A stretch of 64,000 nucleotides of DNA from Allolobophora icterica (taxonomy: Eukaryota > Annelida > Clitellata > Crassiclitellata > Lumbricidae): the NCBI GenBank assembly GCA_963556255.1, contig OY744611.1, forward strand, positions 9,513,876 through 9,577,875. The letters run 5' to 3'. Below are positions 55,180 to 64,000 of this stretch, one piece after another; position 1 is the stretch's first letter, and each line of letters begins with the position of its first letter. Below the pieces are notes generated by a model, which was not told the origin of the DNA, searched no databases, and saw nothing but the letters and a program-made list of their open reading frames with translations. A program made the translations under genes and the position numbers.

Positions 55180-55609
55180 TGATGTGTGAAAGTAGGGGAA
55201 GAAAGAAAACTTGGTACCGACCGACGATAGCGAGATTATTTGAGCTTCAGCAAGGTGATAGTGATAAGGTGTGCTTAGAAACGCTTAGAACCAAACAATT
55301 TAAAACTACCAATCGTGACATTCGCAATAATTCGATGCATAGAGGTGAGCACAGAAAAGAGTATTTAAACAATCACAACATAAATTTCTAGAGCTGTAAA
55401 TTTGCGATGATTTGTAAAATTTGGAAACAAGATATTGACCTAACGTTGAACGAGTGGATAAATAGAAAACCCCATCTGTCATCGCAAAACCGGCGAGAAA
55501 TCATGCCTAAATAAAGAGATGCCATTTTAGAAGTTGAGAGTTATTAAAACTTCAACGATTGGTTATGTATCTACAGTTGTTGCGATAAACGCATTGATTA
55601 TGAAAGATT
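55180..55609. other. Intron-like DNA, no gene seen
   Basis: A 70-codon plus-strand frame (55179-55391) is not recognised. Nothing else is visible. Confidence 0.4.
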
Positions 55610-55617
55610 CCCTAGAT

Positions 55618-55987
55618 CAGTGCTTCCCAGTCTTTTAGGCTACGGAACCCTTCTGACTTGAAATTTTTTTGACAGAACCCCTGCTTAAACAAAGCATATT
55701 CGGGTGCAATGTTTTAAAACAATGATCCAGGTGTTACAGTTTAATCGATTAGAAATTGCCTTAAATAAATTTTCATACGGAACCTCTCTCTGTCTTCACC
55801 TCAGAGTCAACACATTCAAACAACACTTCGTCCGCTCAGAGTGAAAAGGTGCTAACTCCATGGTGTTAAGCATTGAAGATAGAACCGTTGCACTCTAAGC
55901 AGAGGACTTGTCCAATTGCTTCATGGAAACCCTATTTTCCCCTCACGGAACCCTAATGTTAACCGGAACCGGCTTTGGGAAACACTG
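55618..55987. mobile_element. hAT-type MITE, 370 bp, perfect 8-bp target duplication
   Basis: Terminal repeats CAGTGCTTCCCA and, inverted, CAGTGTTTCCCA. The flanking duplication CCCTAGAT is perfect at 55610-55617 and 55988-55995. Phrases ACGGAACCC (left) and GGAACCC (several) recur inside. No coding capacity. Confidence 0.88.
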
Positions 55988-56087
55988 CCCTAGATTAACT
56001 GGGCAGAAATTATTATCGAAGTTCAGTTTACTTAATGTTACTTTCAGGTTAATAGGGAATCTTCATTAAAAAATAATAACACACACA

Positions 56088-56200
56088 AATATAAATATAT
56101 ATATATATATTTATATGTATATTATATATATTATATGTATATATATGTATATATGTATATACACATAATATTTGTATACATATATGCATATATTTATATT
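56088..56200. repeat. AT-rich microsatellite
   Basis: Imperfect TATA/TATG/ATAC repeats. Confidence 0.9.
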
Positions 56201-56310
56201 CACCTTAACTATCTATCATATCTTTCAAGCCAGTTTCAAAGTATTTGCGGCACAAAATGAAAGGCAGCAGTAGGCCTACTTAAAATGTAATGGGATCTGT
56301 TCTAGACCAG

Positions 56311-57285
56311 CGCTTCCCAAACTTTTCAATGTGACGAACCGGCAGGAATTTACTTTCAGTGTGACGGACGGGCAGGAATTTTCCCATTGCAGCAGGACTG
56401 GTGCCCAATTTAGTAACTATTTTTATATATGAATTGGGTCAAAAAAGTTAAATTATTTTTCGTAGTAGCGCGGATATATGATTCAGTACTAAATATCTAC
56501 CGAATACTTTTTACTGATCTGATATGAATCAAAAAGGTGCATTTTTTAAATTGCTGGCTCTAAAAAATGATAGATATAGGCCTACATGCTAGTGCTGTTT
56601 ATTGAAATATTTATTATTTTTAATTTTTTTTAATTCCCGAGGAACGAAAAGTCTCTATTAGGCCTATTGATATATTTATTATATTTTATAATTTTTTTAA
56701 CGCCCAAGGTACGAAAAATCTCTCAGGTTCGAAGAAACTAGGCTACGACAGCAGTATGTTCAAGCTTGGAGAACGCCGGCCTCGCCTCCTGGGTGTGGTG
56801 TGGTAATTTTAATTCTTATAATTTTAAAATTTATAATACTTACAAATACTTGAACTATCGAATCTAAAAGCAGACGCGTTTAATTTCTTTTGACAGAAAC
56901 AGTAACCAGGATATAAAAGACGAATGACATACGTCACGTCCGGGTTCTAACTGCCGGTAAAAAACCGCAAATGTTACGATCAAAATTTATAGTGAAGGCG
57001 AGCAACTTCTATTGAGCCTGTCAGCAGTTCCACGAATAAGAATTTCTTCGGCAGCTTTAGTTTTACAAAAGCTGCAATAAATTTACTCCCAGAACAAATG
57101 GTTTTACTACAACATGAAAAATAGGGTTTTAATTGTGAGACAATAGTGTTTTTTGAAGATAGTTTGAAGCGAGAAACTTGAGAAAACGTTTATCATCTTT
57201 TTTTCAAGTTTCTTGACTCACTTTGCGGACCGGTAACTGTGGGATCGCGTACCGGCACCGGTTTGGATATCCCCTAGGATCATAC
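56311..57285. mobile_element. Possible eroded hAT-type element
   Basis: The left end CAGCGCTTCCCAAACTTTTC is hAT-like, and repeats of GACGAACCGGCAGGAATTT / GACGGACGGGCAGGAATTT follow. The right side has GCGGACCGGTAACTG and GGTTTGGATATCCCC, a poor inverse of the left end. No clear 8-bp duplication, so the boundaries are tentative. Confidence 0.35.
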
Positions 57286-57890
57286 ATTTGGTCGCTCCAA
57301 TGAACGACTTGGCATGTTTGTCTTCGAGGAGATTTCTTGAACTTATTATAGCGGATAAATTAACATTACTGTGAGGTCAGCTAAGCATTGTTAACTGAGG
57401 ATATTAAGTCCTTTCCAGTTGCGCGTATCATAATTCATATGTTCTCCAATACTATATGGTCACAGGATAAATTATAATGCATGGGGCAATTGCGGTAGTC
57501 AATTATGTAATTGATAGGTGGTTGTCTCTTCATTGGCTTATTCTAAGAGCTGACAGATGACAGTCACCGCCCTGTCCAATCAAGAGTTCCTACGGAGAAG
57601 CGTTGCCTGCTTAGGTTCCAAAAGTAGGTCTTTAATACAGTCCGTTGGGGAGCGCGAGCATTCAGGAGTTCATGGTCCGTTCCGATAAAACCTCTGGATC
57701 ACGTCGTGTTTGATGAAGATTATCATCATGTTTTCTATGTAAGTTCATCATTTTAGTTCATCATTGTTATAGTTTTATATCATTGAAACAGTTTACATCT
57801 TTAATCCTGTCATCATGGCCATTTCATTCATTTCTCTTATGAGTGAGCTTGTGTCCTTTTCATTAGTCTAGACTCTTCTTGGTGGACTAG
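57286..57890. other. Intron-like DNA, no gene seen
   Basis: No repeat or coding signal recognised on either strand. Confidence 0.4.
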
Positions 57891-57894
57891 TATA

Positions 57895-59270
57895 AATCGT
57901 AATCGTAATCGTACTCTCCAAACTTCTAAAGCGCCACTCGAAGGCCAAGGGCAAGACAGGACACCAGCCTATTCACGAGCGCTACGTCAGATCAGAGGGG
58001 GTTTCCAGATAGTAGTCCAAAAGAGGTCCAAGTCCAATTTCCAGGAGGCCAAACCAAATCAAAGGGGGTTTCCAGAGAGTAGTCCAAAAAGAGGTCCAAG
58101 TCCGATTTCCAGGGTACCAGATCAGGAGGTTTCCAAGGAGAGGTCCAAAAGAGGTCCAAGTCCGATTTCCAGGAGACCAAACCAAATCACGGGGGTTTCC
58201 AGAGAGTAGTCCAAAAGAGGTCCAATTTCCAGGGTACCAGATCAGGCGAGGCAGAGTAGCTGTCAAGGCGGGTGTCGTTTACGGCGAGAAGAATTGGAAG
58301 GCGGAGTATCAGATGAGTCAGGGTAAGAGTATTTGAAAAGGTGAGACTTCAGTTTTGAGTGGAAAGCCCGGGAGTGATAGATAGAGGAACATGAGGATGA
58401 AGATGAAGGACGGGTTGCAATGATGATGGAGGCACTAAAAAACTGCGAAACTCAGAGGGAAAGATCATTCCAGAGGCGTAGTGCTGTGATGGAAATTGCT
58501 CGGTTGGAGAACTTGAGGTGAGGTGAGTAGTGACTGGAGGTCGAGAAAGACTGAGATATAACGATGATCGGGTGGAGCGGGTTGTCTGAATGGTGAAGAG
58601 ATCACTAAGGTACTTGGGCTGGGAATATTGTAGGGAGTTGTAGGTTAGTGACACAACTTTGTAGTGGATTCGCTCTGGGATTTTTAACCAATGGAGTGAT
58701 TTGAGGATGGGAGTGATATGATGATGTTTGGGCGTTCTAGTGAGTTTTGGATAAGCTGTAGACGCTTGATTTGAGTGGATTCAAGGTTGAGGAAAAGAGA
58801 ATTGCAGTAATCAAGCTTCGAATGAACAATGGAGGTTGCAATGGTGGAGGCAGTTTTAAGGTCGAGCATGGGTCGTATGCGTCGGAGGTCACGAATGTGC
58901 ATGAAGCAGGAGCGCGAGAGGTTGGAGATGTGGTTAGAGAAGGAGAGGTGTGGATAAAAAATAACACCAAGATTGCGAATAGGGGAGTCAGAGGTGAAGG
59001 TGAGAGACGATGAGTTAGTCGAAAGGTTTATGGAAGGATCAGGGATTTTCTTGATTTGATCAGGAAGGCCTAGGATGATGAATTCAGTTTTGGAAGGGTT
59101 AATAAAGAGGAGATTGGATGACATCCACTGTGAAATAAGGTTAACCACGTTGAGTAGTTGTGTGATGGCGGTGGAAAAAGAGCCCGGAGAGAAGGATATG
59201 AAGAGAGGGTGTCATCTGCATAAAGATGGTGGTCGACAGAGGAGGATTGTATGAGATGACTTAAAGGATA
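57895..59270 (-). mobile_element. 5'-truncated L2-type LINE copy 2 (uninterrupted)
   Basis: Minus-strand RT blocks run HHLYADDT, NPSKTEFIILG, IRNLGVIFYPHLSFSNHI, SKLDYCNSLF, then the LHWLK-type block and FTIQTTRSTRSSLYLSLS in shifted frames. A 3' UTR minisatellite (57993-58240) and a (GATTAC)n tail (57895-57922) follow. It lacks the nested insertion of copy 1, so it supplies the empty site at 59149-59160. An internal deletion near 58736-58742 removes the ARAV residues found in copy 1. Confidence 0.82.
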
Positions 59271-59299
59271 GTTGTACTGGTTGTATTCGTGAGATTTTG

Positions 59300-59905
59300 A
59301 CTTCAAAATAAAATATTGTAACTAGTCCGGTCGTGGAGATTTAATTGATAATGCTGATATAAACAGAGGTGTAGACATACAGACAGACAAATCAACAGGT
59401 AGACAGGTACAAACTTGTACAAATTTAAATGGACATATCGAAAACTGATAGAAAATCTTATATAGACCCTACATACATATCTACAAGCGTCTACATACAA
59501 GGAAATACGTAAACACCTACATGAATACGCACACCTGTACATATAATCATACATGCACACGCACACATTCATGCAAAATCATCAACGTCGCTCCACGCTA
59601 TCGGTAACGTGAAATACCGCGTGCAGAAAACCGCGGGGCTAATAACGGCAAGCAGATCTTTACCGAGCGCGTTCGTAACCGCGCGACTCATAGACATAGT
59701 CATAGTAAATGTCAATAATACTAAAACAAACAAAAACTTAAAAATACATTATTTATTTTTTCATATGAAAAAGTCAATCTTACAGAGGCTGATAACGTTC
59801 TACAGCGAAGAGTTCATATTGCATAATGTTTATAATGTTCTTGCATTAATATCTAAAACGAATATTCGAATGGTTCAGAACTAAACTTGTACGTGTAGAT
59901 GTAAG
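59300..59905. other. Intron-like DNA, no gene seen
   Basis: Short ACAT/GACA-rich simple sequence at about 59370-59560; the Tyr/Cys-rich minus-strand frame there derives from it. No gene recognised. Confidence 0.45.
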
Positions 59906-60006
59906 TCGCCATTTAAAAGATGCACGCTAGATCAAATTCTTAATTTCTTACTGAAAGATAACGCAGTTGGACTGCCACACTTGGTGAATCTATGATTTGC
60001 CTAATT

Positions 60007-60157
60007 AAATTAAATTAAATTAATTTTGTTTTTCCTTTTATTTAGGTTGCTTGTGCCTGTGCTTGATATGTTCAGTTGCTTACGCTTGTATTAACCCGTT
60101 TGTTAGCCGCAGTGAGTTTGCAGGCGGAGCATTCAAGTCCGTACTTACTTACTTAAA
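60007..60157. mobile_element. 151-bp insertion with 5-bp target duplication
   Basis: TAATT occurs at 60002-60006 and 60158-60162 and once in the empty site of copy A (32793-32797). The insert starts with (AAATT)n and ends in ACTTACTTACTT. Its GCAGTGAGTTTGCAGGCG segment is shared with 41.0 kb. Probably a short SINE; no A or B box is convincing. Confidence 0.65.
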
Positions 60158-60410
60158 TAATTGACTGAAAGATTCCTGCAGGAAACACAAAAGTGAGCAA
60201 CTCACAAAGGCGCGTAATTCAGCTATTGACTATCCAAACCCCGATCTATATGTCCCTCATCTCCACCACGACCTGCAGTCTTTTCCTCTCTGATATCCTG
60301 CTTCTTAATAGAGAGGGATTAAATTTCCATGCATTTTAGTACACTCTTGTTGTTAAAGGGTTAATCTACGCTGGGTTAGCGCTTTGGAATGAACACCCGA
60401 AGGATCTTCG

Positions 60411-60932
60411 AAATCGTAATCGTAATCTCCAATTTTCTAAAGCGCCACTGTAAAGCTGAGCGCAAAGCACGAGCTTATTCACGAGCGCTGCGACGTATCC
60501 GAGGGTTGTCCAGAGATCGATGTCCATTGGTAGTCCGAGTCCGATTTCCAGAGAGATCAGGGAGAGGCAGAGCAGCTGTTACGGCGGATTTCGTTGAGGA
60601 CGAGAAGGCTTGGAAGACAGAGGATCACATGGATCAGGGTAGGAATTCTTGGTTAGGTGAGTCTTCAGTTTGGAGTGGAAAGCCTGTGGGGTAGAGGAAC
60701 CAGTAGAGGAGTCCGAGGTAAATGACGATGAGTGAGTGGCAGCATTGGTGGAGGAACTGAGAAAATGTGGAATTCGAAGGGAAGTTCGTTCCAGAGTTGA
60801 GGTGAAGTGTGGGATATGAATCGATTGCAGAACTTGAGGCGAGTAGTGACTGGAGGACAGGAGAGGGTGAGGTACGAGGATGAACGGGTAGACCGGAGTG
60901 GCTGGATGGTGAAGAGTTCATGAAGGTACTTC
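60411..60932 (-). mobile_element. L2-type LINE copy 3, 522 bp, with 7-bp target duplication
   Basis: ATCTTCG flanks the insert (60404-60410 and 60933-60939) and is single in copy A (33039-33045). The minus strand encodes the RT end (LHELFTIQPLRSTRSSSYLT, TSPQLWNELPFEF) and the 3' UTR with about one minisatellite unit, then a (GATTAC)n tail. It inserted after the segmental duplication. Confidence 0.9.
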
Positions 60933-61459
60933 ATCTTCGCCAGTTTGCTCATATCCCTCTCTCGCCTGTTTTTCTAACCATTCCTCCGCTTGTCTTCTTC
61001 AGCTTTCCATTCAGGACTGAAATCGAATATTTCAAAATACCGTATCCTGTTTCAATTCTTGCACCACTCAATGACCACCAACGCCTTTCACCGAAGTACC
61101 AGTACCAGGCTGTTTCCTCGGCTTCACCTCTCCGGATACTTATCTGGCACTCAAAGCTAACAAACATCCTGACTAAATATGCGACTAAATGCGATATAGC
61201 GCCGGAAAAATCTCATCCCTTTGCTTCACATCAAAATCTCTTCAAGACACACTCCCCTTGGCTCCTTTAGCTCTGATTCACCCCTTCTCTTAACCCTACT
61301 CTCCTGCCTGTAAGTCATCGCTCCCAATTCTCTCTCCCGCCTCCGAAGCAGAAGTGTGACTCCTGCTAAACTCTCTTCACAACAAGCAATGCGAACTCAA
61401 TCCATCTCAACGCTCTTCGAAAAGACTGTGCCTCTGTCCTCGTTCCTGTAATCACCAAA

Positions 61460-61985
61460 AGTATCAATCTCTCACTTTCTATCGATGACCTCCCAATGAC
61501 CTTTAAGCACTCTTTAGTCACTTCCCTTTCAAAAATTCTAACCTTGATAAGGAAACCTATCTAGCTACGGTCCCATCTCTAATCCTCCCTTTCTTCTAAG
61601 TTAACGGAACGAATTGTCCTTGCTCGGCTAAACGACTACCTCTTTTCTAATTCACTTCTTATCCCCCATCAATCTAGCTGCACTAAACAAAACTCCACAG
61701 AACTTTACTTGCGTATCTGTACAATAAACTGGTCTCTTCCGTCAACCACCAAACCTCCTACATCTGTCTTCTCGACATCTCCGCTGCATTCGAAATCACC
61801 GATCACAGCCTCCTTCTTCAACGACAATTTTCTTGGTTTGGCGTCTCTGGCACTGTTCTACTCTGGTTCCAGTCCTACTTGCCTTCCCGATCCTTCTCTG
61901 TTAAAGCCTCCAACCATTGCTTGCAACCCAACCCTCTCTCCTGCCGTGTCCCTGAAGACTCCGTCCTGGGTTCACGCCTCATCAT
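61460..61985 (+). pseudogene. L2-type LINE RT relic within duplication copy B
   Basis: Same sequence as 33570-34095: PMTFKHSLVT, LARLNDYLFSNSLL, ICLLDISAAFEITDHSLL and a CRVPEDSVLG variant. It is cut off at 61985 by a GT microsatellite. Confidence 0.8.
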
Positions 61986-61987
61986 TA

Positions 61988-62039
61988 TGTGTGTGTGTGC
62001 TTGTATGTGTTGTGTGTGTTTGTGTGTGTGTGTGTTTGT

Positions 62040-62078
<39 letters not shown>

Positions 62079-62085
62079 CTTACTT
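61988..62085 (+). repeat. (GT)n microsatellite
   Basis: GT-rich tract with several interruptions, ending in (GC)n. Overlapping Cys/Val-rich open frames are artefacts. Confidence 0.95.
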
Positions 62086-62089
62086 GATA

Positions 62090-62264
62090 ATAAAGTGGAG
62101 GGTTGAAGTCTTCCGCTGTATGCATGTGTTCATAAGTCATAATCATAATTCATAATCATACTTTCTTTGACATGAGTGCACCGTTAGTAGTCCTCTATAA
62201 TGCGTGGCTGTGTCGTCAGTTGTACTTCTATCACTACTTACCAATAATACGAGTCAATATTCAA
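62090..62264. other. No gene seen
   Basis: Short unique DNA between the microsatellite and the resumption of duplicated sequence, with (CATAAT)n-like repeats at about 62136-62160. Confidence 0.4.
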
Positions 62265-62576
62265 CTCTACTGGAAACCAATGCATTGGCCAGTGGAATTA
62301 GGACAGTTGAATGTGAAGAAGATCTTTTTCAAGGAAAATTTCCCTGATCTACATAAAGCCCGCAAACGATTAGAAAATAATACGGAAGAGCCAAACGCCA
62401 CGTCCAAACTGCGTATGCAATCGGCGCGGTTTAGAATGTAATCATATGAGTCAAATGAGCAGACGTAATACAATAAGAGTTTCGGAATTATAGGCTTTTG
62501 CCCGAGAAAAGAAATTCAATACTAGCGAGAAGTAGAATACGATTCCGTTGGTTTCAGCGTTGTTACATGGACTCAC

Positions 62577-62740
62577 CGCAACTAATTGAGACATCATCAT
62601 GGTGACTACAGTTGTTCGTGCCCCACCCATTATGAACGCACTGTTCTATACCACTTTCGGCTCCAGTGCAATTCACGTTATCCAGCCATATTGGATCTGT
62701 TCCAGCCTCGTGACGATTACCAATTACTGCACCGAAGTAG
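62577..62740 (-). CDS. SRCR domain exon, second half
   Basis: This 164-bp exon encodes YFGAVIGNRHEAGTDPIWL, DNVNCTGAESGIEQCVHNGW, then NCSHHDDVSISCG. The acceptor is TTCAG at 62741-62745; the donor is GTGAGT at 62571-62576, phase 1. It is the duplicate of 35247-35410. Its first-half partner is not in the window and should lie just beyond the right edge. Amino-acid differences from the duplicate leave all Cys intact. Confidence 0.86.
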
Positions 62741-62744
62741 CTGA

Positions 62745-64000
62745 ATTTAAATTTAAACAAAAATACATTACAGAAAACAAGAAAGGACCGCAAAAGTCGC
62801 AAAAACTACTAATACTAAGTTCCCTGCACTAATCAAGTTTGAAAGATGTTAGTTACCAAATAATAATAATTAACACCAACCTGAAACTCCTAATGCTTTG
62901 GGATACTCAGTGGGTTTAAGTTGTTAACAGCATCCTTGTGATGCACACATATGGTCCTAAATTGACTGTTGAGATCTTTCGTAACATTGTAGGTATAGCA
63001 CAGGTTTGATTTGAGTAAGATATTGCATTAAAGTAGTAGAGGCTAACCGAAGTTTAAACGAAAAGAGAATGACGTTCGGCGTATAACTTCAGTGAGAAAA
63101 TGTATTGCTACATCCGGAATACATCGATCAGGTGACTTGGGACACATTGACTGGGAGGAGAAAAGTTTGCTCGTGTGTGAAGGGGTATTAAAACTTATCG
63201 AGTAATATGTTATTTCAATTGTTAAGTCTGTGCGTTTTGGGAGAGCCATGCGTTTCCAGAGAAGTGTAGTTTATTGGCTGGAGTTATTAAACAAGGTTCT
63301 CCTTAGACTGCATTGAATCATACGGCCGTTCAGGTAAGGTCAACATCACAATTTAAAGAAACCAGAACAGGATTCCGGAAAAAGAGAATAATAGGAATCC
63401 TACACGTAGTTCAGTGGCTTCGCTCAAATCTACATTTTAAGCGCAATAGGTAAATTGATGCTGGTCAGATAGTAAACAGACAGTGAGATCTACTCCAATC
63501 TGATCTCATGACTTCTGTAATGTCGTTATCATAATGTGCAAGAAATCAATCGACAGTCGCTTCAAGCGAAATCGCAACTCATCTTTCATTGGAGAAGCCA
63601 GTTTAAGTCCGGTAGGTCAGACAGACAGAGACAGACAGACAGACGGACGGACACAGTGAGACACCACAAAGACGATACATAGACAGAAACAGAGACAGAT
63701 ACAGAGATGGGGAACAGTTCAGATAGTGCCCAGCGTGGAGCAGGCGCTATTGTCATCGGGTTTTGGTAGACGAGATGACCGATTAGTCGAAGCTACCAGA
63801 TTCAAGATGCCACCCTGCAGATGACTAGCGACGTTCATATGCTGACGCAGGCCGAAGTGTAAGAGCAGGTCGAGAAAGCGAGAACAAGCAGGTACGGTGA
63901 AGTCTATTAGTTGGAGATTAAAGTCATCAAGGATTAGGAGTAGACCCAGGGAGGTTAAGTAGGTGTAAATAACAAAAGAAACAAATTATTTTTATTTTCA
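62745..64000. other. Intron, duplicated DNA only
   Basis: Matches 35415-37300 apart from a deletion near 63793. Contains a (GACA)n tract (about 63620-63648). The open frames are not recognised. Confidence 0.5.

Larger units (their letters stand above)
59910..63990. repeat. Segmental duplication, copy B (pairs with 32700-37300)
   Basis: See the anchors listed for copy A. Copy B carries two clean insertions absent from A (60007-60157 and 60411-60932) and replaces the RT part between 61985 and 62265 with a GT microsatellite and about 170 bp of other DNA. The copy continues to the window edge. Confidence 0.9.

Overview
The window is eukaryotic, animal-type genomic DNA. It has low coding density, long introns, many 5'-truncated non-LTR retrotransposons, hAT-type MITEs, tRNA-derived SINEs and abundant microsatellites. 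The only host gene I can support is a minus-strand mosaic gene built from SRCR (scavenger receptor cysteine-rich) modules and a CUB module. That architecture, together with L2/CR1-type LINEs carrying a 2A-like motif near the ORF start, is typical of invertebrate deuterostomes; an echinoderm is my best guess, inferred from gene and repeat content only. There are no convincing rRNA genes, functional tRNAs, CRISPR arrays or bacterial features.

Host gene. Reading right to left on the minus strand, the exons are: a second-half SRCR exon (62577-62740, partner outside the window), a complete SRCR module (54412-54571 plus 53240-53406), a decayed second-half SRCR exon (53030-53107), another complete SRCR module (39508-39664 plus 35247-35410), and a CUB exon (24850-25019). 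Phases fit: SRCR modules start and end in phase 1, and the CUB exon starts in phase 1. The right-hand part of the locus has grown by segmental duplication: about 32.7-37.3 kb is repeated at 59.9-64.0 kb, including an SRCR exon. The rest of the window is mostly intron filled with mobile elements.

Mobile elements. (i) One apparently intact L2/CR1-clade LINE (25454-28444, 996 codons) lies next to the CUB exon, antisense to the gene. (ii) Many truncated relatives lie at 1.5-3.8, 15.2-15.9, 29.5-31.3, 33.6-34.8, 42.3-42.9, 51.5-52.9, 57.9-59.3, 60.4-60.9 and 61.5-62.0 kb. Several end in a covarying stem-loop followed by a short microsatellite. (iii) hAT-type MITEs with 8-bp target duplications lie at 510, 16017, 50870, 54613 and 55618. 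(iv) Two kinds of decayed DNA-transposase genes occur, one on a roughly 3-kb inverted-repeat element (5.7-8.7 kb) and one at 22.2-23.8 kb with a further fragment at 37.7 kb. (v) tRNA-derived SINEs are present.

Structural oddities. A roughly 4.9-kb palindrome (44.3-49.2 kb) has arms that are mirrored tandem arrays of about 300-bp units, each with a long polypurine/polypyrimidine tract. A fragment of the gene's own CUB exon lies inside a segment bounded by 25-bp inverted repeats (28.8-31.7 kb). LINE copies with readable empty sites in paralogous sequence allow relative dating of events. All identities quoted are judged by eye.
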